A DNA stretch of 53,432 nucleotides from Collimonas sp. OK607 (GTDB taxonomy: Bacteria > Pseudomonadota > Gammaproteobacteria > Burkholderiales > Burkholderiaceae_D): positions 1-53,432 of the forward strand of contig NZ_FOKF01000032.1 in the NCBI RefSeq assembly GCF_900111995.1, read 5' to 3'. Shown piece by piece: positions 9,911 through 18,630 of the stretch (position 1 is the stretch's first letter; the number at the start of each line of letters is the position of its first letter). The translations under genes were made by a program, and so were the position numbers. The notes below the pieces were generated by a model. That model worked only from the letters and a program-made list of their open reading frames with translations, made no database searches and was not told the DNA's origin.

Positions 9911-10534
9911 ATGGCTAAATCCGATACCACTCCCAAGTTTGCCCATCGTGATCCATCCCATCCGGATTTCTGGAGCGAGCGTTTCGAGCAGGATTTCATC
10001 CCCTGGGATAACGGCGGCGTGCCGCAGGCGCTGCAGCAATATCTGACCCGCAGCAAACCGGTAACGACCTTGATCCCGGGTTGCGGCAGCGGCTATGAAG
10101 TCGCGTTACTGTCGGACGCTGGTTGGGATGTGATCGCCATCGATTTTTCCGACGCTGCCGTGAACGCAGCGCGCACGGTGCTGGGAAAATGGTCGGAACG
10201 CGTGTTGCAAGCCGATTTCTTTACCTATCAGCCGCCGCAGCCGCTGGAGCTGATTTACGAACGCGCCTTCCTGTGCGCCTTGCCGCCGGCTAAACGCGCC
10301 GCCATTGTCAGCCGCTGGGCCGAGTTGTTGCCGGCAGGTGCGACATTGGCCGGCTTCTTCTTTTTCGACGATAACCCGAAAGGCCCGCCATTCGGCATCA
10401 GCCGGGCCGAACTGGAACGCTTATTGCATATCGATTTTGAGCTGATCGACGAGCGGGAAGTGACCGACTCCATCGCCGTGTTTGCTGGAAAAGAACGCTG
10501 GATGGAGTGGCGACGGCGCGCGCAGGGTGTGTAA
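9911..10534 (+). CDS. TPMT-family SAM-dependent methyltransferase
   Basis: A 207-residue class I methyltransferase. The opening HPDFWSERFEQDFIPWD (residues 16-32) with its tryptophans is typical of thiopurine S-methyltransferase-like and halide/thiol methyltransferase proteins, and the SAM loop LIPGCGSGYEV is at about 53-63. The substrate is unknown; small thiols, selenium or halide compounds are known for the family. The ATG at 9911 is used because it comes 2 bases after the ubiB stop; the frame is open further upstream only as a shadow inside ubiB. Position at the end of the ubiJ-ubiB operon suggests co-expression, not necessarily a quinone role. Confidence 0.82.
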   Translation: MAKSDTTPKFAHRDPSHPDFWSERFEQDFIPWDNGGVPQALQQYLTRSKPVTTLIPGCGSGYEVALLSDAGWDVIAIDFSDAAVNAARTVLGKWSERVLQADFFTYQPPQPLELIYERAFLCALPPAKRAAIVSRWAELLPAGATLAGFFFFDDNPKGPPFGISRAELERLLHIDFELIDEREVTDSIAVFAGKERWMEWRRRAQGV

Positions 10535-10603
10535 AGGCAAAATGGAAATGTCCTCTTTTTGAATGTTTTGTACGCTCTACGCGACAAGCAGCACGAACTA
10601 ACC

Positions 10604-10657
10604 GGGGTCAGAGTGAACTTTCGGTATGCTTTATCGCCGAAACTTCACTCTGACCCC
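10604..10657. repeat. REP-like palindrome, copy 1
   Basis: A 54-base inverted repeat. Arms of 21 bases (10604-10624 and 10637-10657) begin GGGGTCAGAGTGAA and end TTCACTCTGACCCC with one mismatch, around a 12-base loop containing CTTTATC. It lies after the methyltransferase gene and could act as a transcript end. Similar GGGGTCAGAGT palindromes are common between genes in this group of betaproteobacteria and resemble REP/BIME units mobilised by RAYT transposases; that link is from general knowledge, and no RAYT gene is present here. Confidence 0.75.
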
Positions 10658-10742
10658 GCTTAGTGGACCACGGAGCAGAAGTCGTAAAGCGCAAAGAAAC
10701 AAACCTGCAATAAGTGAATTGCCTTTCTCCGAACCGTGACGT

Positions 10743-10794
10743 GGGGTCGGAGTCAAGTTTCGCGATAAAGCCTGCGAAAGTTGACTCCGACTCC
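10743..10794. repeat. REP-like palindrome, copy 2 (inverted)
   Basis: A 52-base inverted repeat related to copy 1, with arms at 10743-10763 and 10774-10794 (GGGGTCGGAGTCAAG... / ...TTGACTCCGACTCC), two mismatches, and a loop GATAAAGCCT. The loop GATAAAG is the reverse complement of CTTTATC in copy 1, so the two units face opposite ways, like the paired units of a BIME. The arms differ between copies, but compensating changes keep pairing within each copy. Confidence 0.72.
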
Positions 10795-10850
10795 AGATCA
10801 CTATGTCGTCGATTCGCAACTGAATGGCGAGCCTGCACTCCGGATATCAC

Positions 10851-10877
10851 GGTAACGCGTGGGCACGATATGCCCCC
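10851..10877. repeat. CGCGTGGGCA hairpin element, short copy
   Basis: The sequence GGTAACGCGTGGGCAC followed by GATATGCCCC folds through GGGCA/TGCCC. The core TAACGCGTGGGCA recurs at 18092-18104 and, on the other strand, at 22228-22240. It appears to be a short or partial copy of that dispersed repeat family. Confidence 0.5.
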
Positions 10878-10956
10878 CTGCGCTGGCTTTTTTCACATAA
10901 ATTGCAGTCACCTTGCTACAATTGGCGGTTTTTCGCCCTCCTGGATCTGAAGACAT

Positions 10957-12042
10957 ATGGCGCTGCTCGAAATCCGTAATGTCAGTCGTCGTTTTGGCGA
11001 CTTTGCCGCAGTTGACAATATCAGCCTGTCGATTGAAGCCGGCGAATTCTTTACTTTGCTAGGCCCTTCCGGCTGCGGTAAAACCACTTTGCTACGCATG
11101 ATTGCCGGTTTCGACCTGCCCGATTCCGGCCAGATCCTGCTGGATGGCGTCGATCTGGTAGGCAGCCCGCCGGAGCAGCGGCCGGTGTGCACCGTATTCC
11201 AGAACTACGCGCTGTTTCCGCACATGACGGTCTCAGCCAATATTGCATTCCCCCTGAAAATGGCCAAGGTGCCAGCCGACCAGATCCGCTCCCGCGTCGA
11301 AGAGGCGTTGGAAGATGTACGTCTGACCGGTTTCGCCGCCCGTTTCCCGCATGAATTGTCGGGTGGTCAACGGCAACGGGTTGCTGTCGCCCGCGCTTTG
11401 GTGTCGCGCCCCAAGCTGCTACTGCTGGATGAGCCGCTGTCAGCGCTGGACGCCAAATTGCGCGAGCAGATGCAGATCGAGTTGATCAATTTACAAAAAG
11501 AAGTCGACATCACTTTCGTCTATGTTACTCACGATCAGGGTGAAGCGCTGGCGCTGTCGCACCGGATCGCGGTCATGAACCGTGGCAACGTCGAGCAGCT
11601 GGACGAGCCTTCACGCATCTACAGTTATCCACGCACCCGTTTTGTGGCCGACTTCATCGGCACCTGTAATTTGCTGGACGGCGAGATTGCCAGTATCGAC
11701 GGCGCTTCCATGCAACTGGACGTGCCCGGCCTCGGCCTGGTCAATAGTGCGGTGCCTCCTGAAGCGGCAACCGGCCGTAAAGGCACTCTGGCTTTGCGAC
11801 CGGAAAAAATCCACATCAGCGCCGAGATCGGCACCGACACCGCCGAAAACCACTTCAAGGGTTTCGTCAAAGAGTTGTTGTATCTGGGCGACGTCACCGT
11901 CTACATCGTACAGACCGAGGGCGGCACCACGATCGAGGCCTTGCTGGCGAATTCGGCGGCCGGCCGCGCTAAATTCTTTGAAGTCGGCGATATGGTGGAT
12001 ATCGCCTGGCAATTCGACGCAGGGCATTTCTTGTATGAGTAA
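10957..12042 (+). CDS. potG: Polyamine ABC transporter ATPase (PotA/PotG type)
   Basis: The ATP-hydrolysing subunit (361 residues) of a putrescine/spermidine importer. Walker A is GPSGCGKTT (about 35-43), the ABC signature LSGGQRQRVAVARAL is near 133-147, Walker B is LLLLDEPLSALD (about 154-165), the switch histidine is in THDQGEA, and a C-terminal TOBE domain covers about 240-355. The ATG at 10957 starts at residue 1 of the ABC fold, and the stop overlaps the permease start by 8 bases. First gene of a complete four-gene operon. The related 2-aminoethylphosphonate or Fe(III) importers are alternatives for the subunit alone, but the binding protein points to polyamines. Confidence 0.92.
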   Translation: MALLEIRNVSRRFGDFAAVDNISLSIEAGEFFTLLGPSGCGKTTLLRMIAGFDLPDSGQILLDGVDLVGSPPEQRPVCTVFQNYALFPHMTVSANIAFPLKMAKVPADQIRSRVEEALEDVRLTGFAARFPHELSGGQRQRVAVARALVSRPKLLLLDEPLSALDAKLREQMQIELINLQKEVDITFVYVTHDQGEALALSHRIAVMNRGNVEQLDEPSRIYSYPRTRFVADFIGTCNLLDGEIASIDGASMQLDVPGLGLVNSAVPPEAATGRKGTLALRPEKIHISAEIGTDTAENHFKGFVKELLYLGDVTVYIVQTEGGTTIEALLANSAAGRAKFFEVGDMVDIAWQFDAGHFLYE

Positions 12043-12973
12043 GGTTGTCAATGCGGTTGCCAGCGAGGCGGCAAAGAAGCTGTCCAAGGCAGCAGAGAAA
12101 CGCAGCCGCATGGCGCGCTGGCTGATCAGCGGCCCGCCGCTGTTCTACTTGCTGCTGTTCTTCGCCATCCCCAGCCTGATCATGGTGTTCGCCTCGATCC
12201 GTTATGCCGGCGACTACGGCGGCCTGGCGCCGGTCTTCGACGAGGCCGGCAAGCTGAACCTGACACTGGAGAATTTCCAGCGCTACACTTCCGATTTCAT
12301 CTACACGGCGATCTTCCTGAAATCGCTGATGTACGCAGTAATCACCACCTTCTGCTGCCTGCTGATGGCTTATCCACTGGCATTGCTGATTGCACGCAGC
12401 CCCAAGAAATATCGCGATCTGCTGATTCTGCTGGTGATCCTGCCGTTCTGGAGTAACTTCCTGATCCGCGTCTATGCCTGGATGATCATCCTCGGCCCGC
12501 AGTCCGGCCTGACCCAGGCCGTCAACTATGTGCTGGGGCTGGCCGGTATCGAGCCGGTACGGCTGTTGTTTACGGCGTTTTCGGTGATCGTCGGCCTGGT
12601 CTATGTGCATCTGCCATTCATGGTCTTGCCGCTATACGCCAATCTGGAAAAGCACGATCCGGCCCTGGTCGACGCCGCGCAGGATCTGGGTGCTTCGGCC
12701 TGGCAGCGTTTCTGGCGCATCACTTTCCCGCTGTCCTTGCCCGGCGTCTACGCCGGTGCGGCACTGGTCTTCATCCCGGCGCTGGGGATTTTTGCGGTGT
12801 CTGACATCCTGGGTGGTACCGGTAGCGACATGATAGGTAATGTAATCAAACAGCAATTCCTCGAAACCCGCGACTGGCCGTTCGGCAGCGTGTTGTCCAT
12901 CGTCCTCACGGTGGCGGCCCTGATCGCCGCCGGCATTGCGGTGCTGGTAGCAAAGCCGAGGAGAACCGCATGA
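12035..12973 (+). CDS. potH: Polyamine ABC transporter permease (PotB/PotH type)
   Basis: An inner-membrane permease of 312 residues with six hydrophobic segments (first at about 30-52). The EAA loop for contact with the ATPase reads VDAAQDLGASAWQRFWRI near residues 211-228. The ATG at 12035 overlaps the end of the ATPase gene by 8 bases; the upstream-open frame is only a shadow of that gene. The basic, cytoplasmic N-terminal extension (about 28 residues rich in K, A and R) is normal for PotH. It overlaps the second permease gene by 4 bases (ATGA). Confidence 0.93.
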   Translation: MSKVVNAVASEAAKKLSKAAEKRSRMARWLISGPPLFYLLLFFAIPSLIMVFASIRYAGDYGGLAPVFDEAGKLNLTLENFQRYTSDFIYTAIFLKSLMYAVITTFCCLLMAYPLALLIARSPKKYRDLLILLVILPFWSNFLIRVYAWMIILGPQSGLTQAVNYVLGLAGIEPVRLLFTAFSVIVGLVYVHLPFMVLPLYANLEKHDPALVDAAQDLGASAWQRFWRITFPLSLPGVYAGAALVFIPALGIFAVSDILGGTGSDMIGNVIKQQFLETRDWPFGSVLSIVLTVAALIAAGIAVLVAKPRRTA

Positions 12974-13752
12974 CTAAAGTAATCCGACGTCCGCTCGGCT
13001 TGTGGCTGGTAGCGCTGGCCGTGTACGCTTTCCTGTACGTGCCGTTGATCATCGTGGTGGTGTACTCCTTCAACGACTCGCAACTCAATGCCGAGTGGGT
13101 CGGCTTCACACTGGATTGGTATCGCAAGCTGTTTCATAACGACGAGATGCTGAAAGCCGCCGGCAATTCCCTGATGATCGCGCTGGTCGCCAGCGCCGCA
13201 TCTACATTGCTGGGCACCATGGCTGGTTTTGCCATGCATCGCTACAAGCTGAAATTGCTGCCCTTGCTAGTGCTGACGCCGATCGCGATCCCGGAGATCC
13301 TGGTTGGCGTGTCGCTGCTGATTTTCTTCGTGATGCTAAATATCACCCTCGGACTGGTCTCGATCGCCCTGGCGCATATCGCGTTCTGCATAGGTTTTGT
13401 AGCGATTGTGGTGCGCTCGCGCCTGTCTGGCATGGATGAAAGCCTGACCGAAGCGGCGCGCGATTGCGGCGCGACGCCGATGCAAGCGTTCCGCCTGGTT
13501 ACGCTGCCGTTGATCATGCCAGGTGTCGTAGCGGGGGCCTTGATGGCGTTCACCTTGTCGATCGACGACTTCGTGATTACCTTCTTTACCGCCGGCGCCA
13601 ACGCCTCCACCTTGCCGCTGCAGATCTATTCGATGATCAAGATTGCCGTCACACCGGAGGTAAATGCAGTCTCTACCTTATTGATGGGGTTGACCCTGCT
13701 GCTTATAATCATCGCTTCCAAGCTGGCGCCAAACGCCATCCGTTCTTCGTAA
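12970..13752 (+). CDS. potI: Polyamine ABC transporter permease (PotC/PotI type)
   Basis: The second membrane subunit (260 residues), with about six transmembrane helices. The first begins at residue 9 (LWLVALAVYAFLYVPLIIVV). The EAA motif is TEAARDCGATPMQAFRLV near 160-177. It pairs with the upstream permease to form the translocation channel. Its start overlaps the previous stop by 4 bases, and 24 bases separate it from the binding-protein gene. Confidence 0.93.
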   Translation: MTKVIRRPLGLWLVALAVYAFLYVPLIIVVVYSFNDSQLNAEWVGFTLDWYRKLFHNDEMLKAAGNSLMIALVASAASTLLGTMAGFAMHRYKLKLLPLLVLTPIAIPEILVGVSLLIFFVMLNITLGLVSIALAHIAFCIGFVAIVVRSRLSGMDESLTEAARDCGATPMQAFRLVTLPLIMPGVVAGALMAFTLSIDDFVITFFTAGANASTLPLQIYSMIKIAVTPEVNAVSTLLMGLTLLLIIIASKLAPNAIRSS

Positions 13753-13776
13753 ATTCGTCCGCATATCAGGATTGCC

Positions 13777-14838
13777 ATGAAAAAACTGCTTACCGTCGCG
13801 ACTCTCTTGTTTGCCAGCTTCTCGGCCCAGGCTGCCGATGAATTACGCTTGTATAACTGGAACAATTACATTGCGCCGGAAACCGTGCAGCGTTTCGAGG
13901 CCTTCTGCAAATGCAAGGTGGTGCAGACTTATTATGGCGACAATGAAGAAATGCTGGCCAAGCTGGCCGCCGGCGCAAAAGGCTATGACATCATCGTGCC
14001 GACTGGCAATGCATTGGACGCATTGATCAAGCAACAAGCCCTGCTGCCGCTCGACAAGAGCCAGTTGCCGAACCTGAAGAACGTCAATCCGGCCTACCTG
14101 AATACCGATTTCGACAAGGGCAACAAGTACTCCGTACCCTATGCCTACACCGTGACCTTGATGGGTTACAACGATCAAAAGATGAAGGAACTGGGGATTC
14201 CGGTTGATAGCTGGGCGGCGATTTTCGATCCCAAGATCCTGGTCAAGATCAAAGGCAAGGTAACCGTGCTAGATTCCGCCAATGAACTGATGGCGGCAGC
14301 GCTCAAATACCTAGGCTATTCCGCCAACGATACCGACGAGGCGCACTGGCAGCAAGCAAAGGATGTGATCCTCAAGGCTAAACCTTACTGGGCGGCGTTC
14401 AACGGCAGCAGTTATATCAAAGAATTAACGGTCGGCAATATCTGGCTGGCGCACGGTTATTCGAATGACATCTTCCAGGCAGATGTCGATGCCCAGAAAG
14501 CCGGCCGCAAATTCCATATCCGCCACGCCATGCCGAAAGAAGGTGCGGTGCTGGCGCTGGATAGCATGGTGATCCACAAAGCGGCGCCGCGGCCAGACCT
14601 GGCGCTCAAGTTCATCAATTTCATGCTGGATGGCAAGAATGCTGCCGAACTCAGTAATCTGATCGGTTCCGGCAATCCGAACGCCGATGCTGCCAAGTAT
14701 ATCAAGCCTGAAATCGCCAACAACCCGGCGATTTTCCCGGACAAGGCAGGTTTTGCCAAGCTGGAGATGCTGAAAGACTTGAACAGCAAGCAACGGCGCG
14801 CCATGAACCGTATGTGGACTGAGATTCGCGCGCGCTAG
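13777..14838 (+). CDS. potF: Periplasmic putrescine-binding protein (PotF type)
   Basis: The periplasmic receptor (353 residues) of the polyamine importer. A Sec signal peptide spans residues 1-19 (MKKLLTVATLLFASFSAQA). The mature protein starts ADELRLYNWNNYI, the characteristic N-terminal strand of PotD/PotF proteins, in which the tryptophan stacks on the polyamine. Other typical elements are GYDIIVPTGNAL and YSVPYAYTVTLMGYN. It is the last gene of the potGHIF-type set, here with the binding protein at the 3' end instead of the 5' end found in E. coli potFGHI. Polyamine specificity, probably putrescine, is inferred from sequence. Confidence 0.92.
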   Translation: MKKLLTVATLLFASFSAQAADELRLYNWNNYIAPETVQRFEAFCKCKVVQTYYGDNEEMLAKLAAGAKGYDIIVPTGNALDALIKQQALLPLDKSQLPNLKNVNPAYLNTDFDKGNKYSVPYAYTVTLMGYNDQKMKELGIPVDSWAAIFDPKILVKIKGKVTVLDSANELMAAALKYLGYSANDTDEAHWQQAKDVILKAKPYWAAFNGSSYIKELTVGNIWLAHGYSNDIFQADVDAQKAGRKFHIRHAMPKEGAVLALDSMVIHKAAPRPDLALKFINFMLDGKNAAELSNLIGSGNPNADAAKYIKPEIANNPAIFPDKAGFAKLEMLKDLNSKQRRAMNRMWTEIRAR

Positions 14839-14998
14839 TTCTTCCGTGCACGGTTTTACGTGATGCAAAATTAACAACGGCGACGCCAATTAATGGCGCC
14901 GCCGCCACAAGCCATCGGCTCAGCCGGCACTAAGCCCGTACTTACCCGAAAAAACCTTTATAATTCAGGGTTTTGTAAGATATTTGCGGAGTTTCACC

Positions 14999-15334
14999 AT
15001 GCCGATTTATGCGTATCGCTGCGAAGCCTGTGGTTTTGCCAAAGATGTACTGCAAAAGATGTCCGACGAGCCGCTGACGGTCTGCCCGACCTGCAGCAAA
15101 GCCGAGTTCAAGAAGCAGGTGACTGCAGCTGGTTTCCAGCTCAAAGGCACCGGCTGGTACGTGACCGATTTCCGTGGCGGCGCAGGTGCGACAGTGCCGC
15201 CGGTAAGCGCGGCTGAGCCGGCAGCGGCCGGCAGCACACCTGCCGCAACAGCCGCTCCGGCTGCTGCAGTTGCGTCGGCGGCGCCGGCAGCAACACCAGC
15301 AGCAGCTAGCAGCACGCCAGCTGCCGCGACGTAA
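14999..15334 (+). CDS. FmdB-family zinc-ribbon protein
   Basis: A 111-residue protein. The N-terminal FmdB zinc ribbon (residues 1-42) opens MPIYAYRCEACG and holds two CxxC pairs (CEAC and CPTC). It is followed by a conserved GFQLKGTGWYVTDF segment and a low-complexity Ala/Pro/Thr tail (about 65-111) that probably is disordered. FmdB proteins are small putative regulators of unknown precise function. The ATG at 14999 is the family start; the frame runs 15 bases upstream without a ribosome site. A TATAAT at 14959-14964 may be its -10 box. It often neighbours DUF502 and aspS genes, as here. Confidence 0.88.
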   Translation: MPIYAYRCEACGFAKDVLQKMSDEPLTVCPTCSKAEFKKQVTAAGFQLKGTGWYVTDFRGGAGATVPPVSAAEPAAAGSTPAATAAPAAAVASAAPAATPAAASSTPAAAT

Positions 15335-15418
15335 GGTCGCGCAAGGTCGCCGAAGTAATTTCAGCAAGTTGAAAACCAGGCGCGCGTACTTGGTACGCGT
15401 TGTCCCACAAAGAAAGCC

Positions 15419-16069
15419 ATGCGTAAATATTTCATCACCGGTCTGCTGGTTTTAGTCCCCCTGGCTATCACGCTATGGGTGCTGAATCTGATCATTGGCA
15501 CGATGGATCAGTCGCTGCTGCTGCTGCCGGAGCAATGGCGGCCGAAAGCGCTGCTGGGGCATGATATTCCCGGGCTCGGCACGATCCTGACCTTGCTGGT
15601 GATTTTCCTGACCGGCCTGGCGACACGCAATTTCATCGGCCGCCAGATTGTGTCGGTGTGGGAAGCGGTGCTGACGCGCATTCCGGTAGTCAGCTCGATC
15701 TATTCCAGCGTCAAGCAAGTGTCGGATACCTTGTTTTCATCGTCCGGCAATGCTTTCCGCAAAGCCTTGCTGGTGCAATACCCGCGCGAGGGATCGTGGA
15801 CGATTGCGTTCCTGACCGGGATTCCGGGCGGCGATGTAAAAAACCATCTGGTCGGCGATTACGTCAGCGTGTATGTGCCGACTACGCCCAATCCGACTTC
15901 CGGATTCTTCCTGATGCTACCGCGCGCAGACACCATCGAACTCGACATGAGCGTCGATGAAGCCTTGAAGTACATTGTTTCAATGGGTGTGGTCGCGCCT
16001 GAGCAACAGCCTGACAGGAAGCTGGTCATCGACTCGCCGCCAGGCAATAGCCCGGCAGCTGGCAACTAA
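15419..16069 (+). CDS. DUF502 family membrane protein
   Basis: A 216-residue inner-membrane protein with two hydrophobic helices at about 5-30 and 52-70, followed by a soluble domain carrying the conserved IPVVSSIYSSVKQV segment and the PTTPNPTSGF motif near 155-164. Both are hallmarks of DUF502 proteins. Function is unknown. The gene is 84 bases after the FmdB gene and 67 bases before aspS, all on the same strand, an arrangement that recurs in betaproteobacteria and suggests a shared transcript. Confidence 0.88.
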   Translation: MRKYFITGLLVLVPLAITLWVLNLIIGTMDQSLLLLPEQWRPKALLGHDIPGLGTILTLLVIFLTGLATRNFIGRQIVSVWEAVLTRIPVVSSIYSSVKQVSDTLFSSSGNAFRKALLVQYPREGSWTIAFLTGIPGGDVKNHLVGDYVSVYVPTTPNPTSGFFLMLPRADTIELDMSVDEALKYIVSMGVVAPEQQPDRKLVIDSPPGNSPAAGN

Positions 16070-16136
16070 GCCACGCCTCTAAGTCACACTTACAACTAAT
16101 TAATATCTACAACATCTGAACTGCGAAAAACTGAAT

Positions 16137-17939
16137 ATGTCCATGCGAACCCAATACTGCGGCCTCACCACTGAGGTACTTCTCGGCCAAACCGTCAGCC
16201 TGTGCGGCTGGGTGCATCGTCGTCGCGATCATGGCGGCGTCATTTTCATCGACCTGCGCGACCGCGAAGGCCTGGTGCAGGTGGTGTGCGATCCGGATCG
16301 CGCCGAAGTATTCAAGAACGCGGAAGCAGTGCGCAACGAGTTCTGCCTGCGTATCACCGGTGTGGTGCGCCTGCGCCCGGACGGCACCGGTAACAGCAAC
16401 CTGAAATCCGGCAAGATCGAAGTGCTGGCGCATGAACTCGAAGTACTCAACCCGTCGGTCACGCCGCCGTTCCAGCTGGACGACGAAAACCTGTCCGAAA
16501 CCACTCGCCTGACGCACCGCGTGCTGGACCTGCGCCGTCCGCAAATGCAAAACAACCTGCGCCTGCGTTACAAGGTGACGATGGAAGTGCGCAAGTTCCT
16601 CGATGCTAACGGCTTCATCGATATTGAAACACCGATGCTGACCAAGTCGACCCCGGAAGGCGCCCGCGATTACCTCGTGCCTTCACGCGTCAACGCCGGT
16701 CAGTTCTTTGCGCTGCCGCAGTCGCCGCAATTGTTCAAACAATTGCTGATGGTGGCCAACTTCGACCGTTACTACCAGATCGTCAAATGCTTCCGCGACG
16801 AAGATCTGCGCGCTGACCGTCAACCTGAATTCACACAGATCGACTGCGAAACTTCCTTCATGTCGGAACAGGAAATCCGCGACATGTTCGAAGGCATGAT
16901 CCGCCTGGTGTTCAAGAACGCGCTGGATATCGACTTGCCTAACCCGTTCCCGGTGATGGATTTCGCCACCGCGATGGCACTGTACGGTTCGGACAAGCCG
17001 GACATGCGCGTGAAGCTTGCCTTCACCGATCTGACCGCAGTGATGAAAGACGTCGATTTCAAGGTGTTCTCCGGTGCAGCGAATATGGAAAACGGCCGTG
17101 TGGTTGGCCTGCGCGTGCCTGGCGGCGCCGCTATGCCGCGTTCCGAAATCGATGCCTATACCCAGTTCGTAGCGATCTACGGCGCCAAGGGTCTGGCTTA
17201 CATCAAGGTCAACGAAAAAGCCAAGGGTCGCGACGGTTTGCAATCGCCTATCGTCAAGAACCTGCACGACGCAGCGCTGGCGCAGATCCTCGAACAAACC
17301 GGTGCGGAAGACGGCGACCTGATTTTCTTCGGCGCCGACAAGGCCAAGGTAGTCAACGACGCCATCGGCGCGTTGCGCGTGAAGGTCGGCCACAGCGATT
17401 TCGGCAAGAAAGTCGGTCTGTTCGACGATACATGGCGCCCATTGTGGGTGGTCGACTTCCCGATGTTCGAATACGATGAAGACGGCGATCGCTGGAATGC
17501 CTTGCACCATCCGTTCACTTCGCCGAAAGACGGCCACGAAGATTTCATCGAAACCGATCCGGGCAAGGCTATTGCCAAGGCGTACGACATGGTCTTGAAC
17601 GGTTGGGAACTGGGCGGCGGTTCGATCCGTATCCACCGTGCCGATGTGCAGAGCAAGGTGTTCCGTGCCTTGAAGATCGATGCCGAAGAAGCGCAGCTCA
17701 AGTTCGGCTTCCTGCTCGACGCTTTGCAATACGGTGCGCCACCGCATGGCGGCCTGGCGTTCGGTTTGGATCGTATCGTGACCATGATGTGCGGCGCCGA
17801 ATCGATTCGCGACGTCATCGCCTTCCCGAAAACCCAGCGCGCGCAATGTCTGTTGACGCATGCGCCATCGGCTGTGGACGAAAAGCAATTGAAAGAATTG
17901 CATATCCGTTTGCGCGCGCCGGAAGCCAAGGTGGTTTAA
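16137..17939 (+). CDS. aspS: Aspartyl-tRNA synthetase
   Basis: A class IIb aminoacyl-tRNA synthetase of 600 residues charging tRNA-Asp. The N-terminal OB-fold anticodon domain is at about 1-110 ([23 protein letters not shown]). The catalytic core includes class II motif 2 ([18 protein letters not shown], about 222-239), the bacterial GAD insertion domain (about 290-420), and motif 3 ([13 protein letters not shown]). Length matches the bacterial type. Whether it also charges tRNA-Asn cannot be told from this window. ATGs at 16137 and 16143 are both possible starts. A terminator follows directly. Confidence 0.97.
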   Translation: MSMRTQYCGLTTEVLLGQTVSLCGWVHRRRDHGGVIFIDLRDREGLVQVVCDPDRAEVFKNAEAVRNEFCLRITGVVRLRPDGTGNSNLKSGKIEVLAHELEVLNPSVTPPFQLDDENLSETTRLTHRVLDLRRPQMQNNLRLRYKVTMEVRKFLDANGFIDIETPMLTKSTPEGARDYLVPSRVNAGQFFALPQSPQLFKQLLMVANFDRYYQIVKCFRDEDLRADRQPEFTQIDCETSFMSEQEIRDMFEGMIRLVFKNALDIDLPNPFPVMDFATAMALYGSDKPDMRVKLAFTDLTAVMKDVDFKVFSGAANMENGRVVGLRVPGGAAMPRSEIDAYTQFVAIYGAKGLAYIKVNEKAKGRDGLQSPIVKNLHDAALAQILEQTGAEDGDLIFFGADKAKVVNDAIGALRVKVGHSDFGKKVGLFDDTWRPLWVVDFPMFEYDEDGDRWNALHHPFTSPKDGHEDFIETDPGKAIAKAYDMVLNGWELGGGSIRIHRADVQSKVFRALKIDAEEAQLKFGFLLDALQYGAPPHGGLAFGLDRIVTMMCGAESIRDVIAFPKTQRAQCLLTHAPSAVDEKQLKELHIRLRAPEAKVV

Positions 17940-17965
17940 TTTCCTGGTAAAAGCAGTATAAAAAG

Positions 17966-17991
17966 AAGCGCGGATTTCCGCGCTTTTTTTA
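17966..17991 (+). terminator. Intrinsic terminator after aspS
   Basis: A perfect 9-bp stem AAGCGCGGA/TCCGCGCTT (17966-17974 with 17977-17985), a TT loop and a run of seven T. Confidence 0.9.
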
Positions 17992-18033
17992 TGTCCGGGC
18001 AAAACCGGTTTATAGTGGTGTTTTCTGAATTGA

Positions 18034-18123
18034 GTAGGGTGGGCAAGTTGTTTTGCCCACGCGGAATTCGGCCATTCGCACCGGTCATCGATAACGCGTG
18101 GGCAAAAAGCTTGCCCACCCTAC
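18034..18123. repeat. GTAGGGTGGGCAAG inverted-repeat element, 90 bp
   Basis: The outer arms GTAGGGTGGGCAAG (18034-18047) and CTTGCCCACCCTAC (18110-18123) are perfect inverted repeats of 14 bases. The inner arms TTTTGCCCACGCG (18051-18063) and CGCGTGGGCAAAA (18095-18107) are a second perfect inverted pair. Each half can also fold on itself through GTGGGCAA/TTGCCCAC. Related cores lie at 10851-10877 and 22211-22265. It looks like a non-coding dispersed repeat or miniature element between aspS and nudB; no transposase is attached. Confidence 0.75.
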
Positions 18124-18144
18124 ACGCAATATTAAAAGAAGCGC

Positions 18145-18609
18145 ATGTATAAAATTCCCGAATCGGTTTTGGTTGTCATTTATACAGAAGATCTACAGGT
18201 CTTGTTGATGGAGCGGGCCGATAAGCTGGATTACTGGCAATCGGTAACCGGCTCCAAGGATTTTCCGGAAGAAGCTCTGGACGCGACGGCAATGCGTGAA
18301 GTGCAGGAAGAAACCGGCATCGTTGTGGCCGCCGAGCCAGGCGCAGTGCCGGTGTCGAATCTGCACGACTGGGGTGTTGCCAACGTGTATGAGATTTATC
18401 CGGTCTGGCGCCATCGCTATGCGCCTGGAGTAACTAAAAATACTGAGCATGTGTTTGGTTTGCTGGTGCCGAACGGTATCCCGATTACCCTCGCGCCGCG
18501 CGAACATTTGCAGTACAAGTGGCTACCTTATCGCGCAGCAGCGGACGCGTGTTTTTCACCATCGAACGCCGAAGCGATCCTGCAACTGCCGCGCCAGATC
18601 AACAAGTAG
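18145..18609 (+). CDS. nudB: Dihydroneopterin triphosphate diphosphatase (Nudix)
   Basis: A 154-residue Nudix hydrolase that removes pyrophosphate from dihydroneopterin triphosphate early in folate synthesis. The Nudix box is at about residues 36-59, from GSKDFPEE to REVQEETGI. The first part has one more residue than in E. coli NudB, a form I associate with betaproteobacterial members. The N-terminal IPESVLVVIYT and the WQSVTGS segment are typical of NudB. The gene is 21 bases before an EEP-family gene with which it is probably co-transcribed. Other Nudix substrates cannot be excluded. Confidence 0.87.
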   Translation: MYKIPESVLVVIYTEDLQVLLMERADKLDYWQSVTGSKDFPEEALDATAMREVQEETGIVVAAEPGAVPVSNLHDWGVANVYEIYPVWRHRYAPGVTKNTEHVFGLLVPNGIPITLAPREHLQYKWLPYRAAADACFSPSNAEAILQLPRQINK

Positions 18610-18630
18610 TTGGCATCACCGAAGAGTTTC

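Larger units (their letters stand above)
10535..10956. other. Intergenic region with repeats, no gene
   Basis: This 422-base gap holds the two REP-like palindromes, the CGCGTGGGCA hairpin (10851-10877) and the upstream region of the polyamine transporter operon. No coding sequence is supported. A TACAAT at 10917-10922 is a possible -10 box for the operon, but no -35 box is well spaced. Confidence 0.6.

Noticed and set aside
16683-18002. A 439-residue open frame on the minus strand over aspS
   Set aside because: Antisense shadow of aspS; no family resemblance and no ribosome site.
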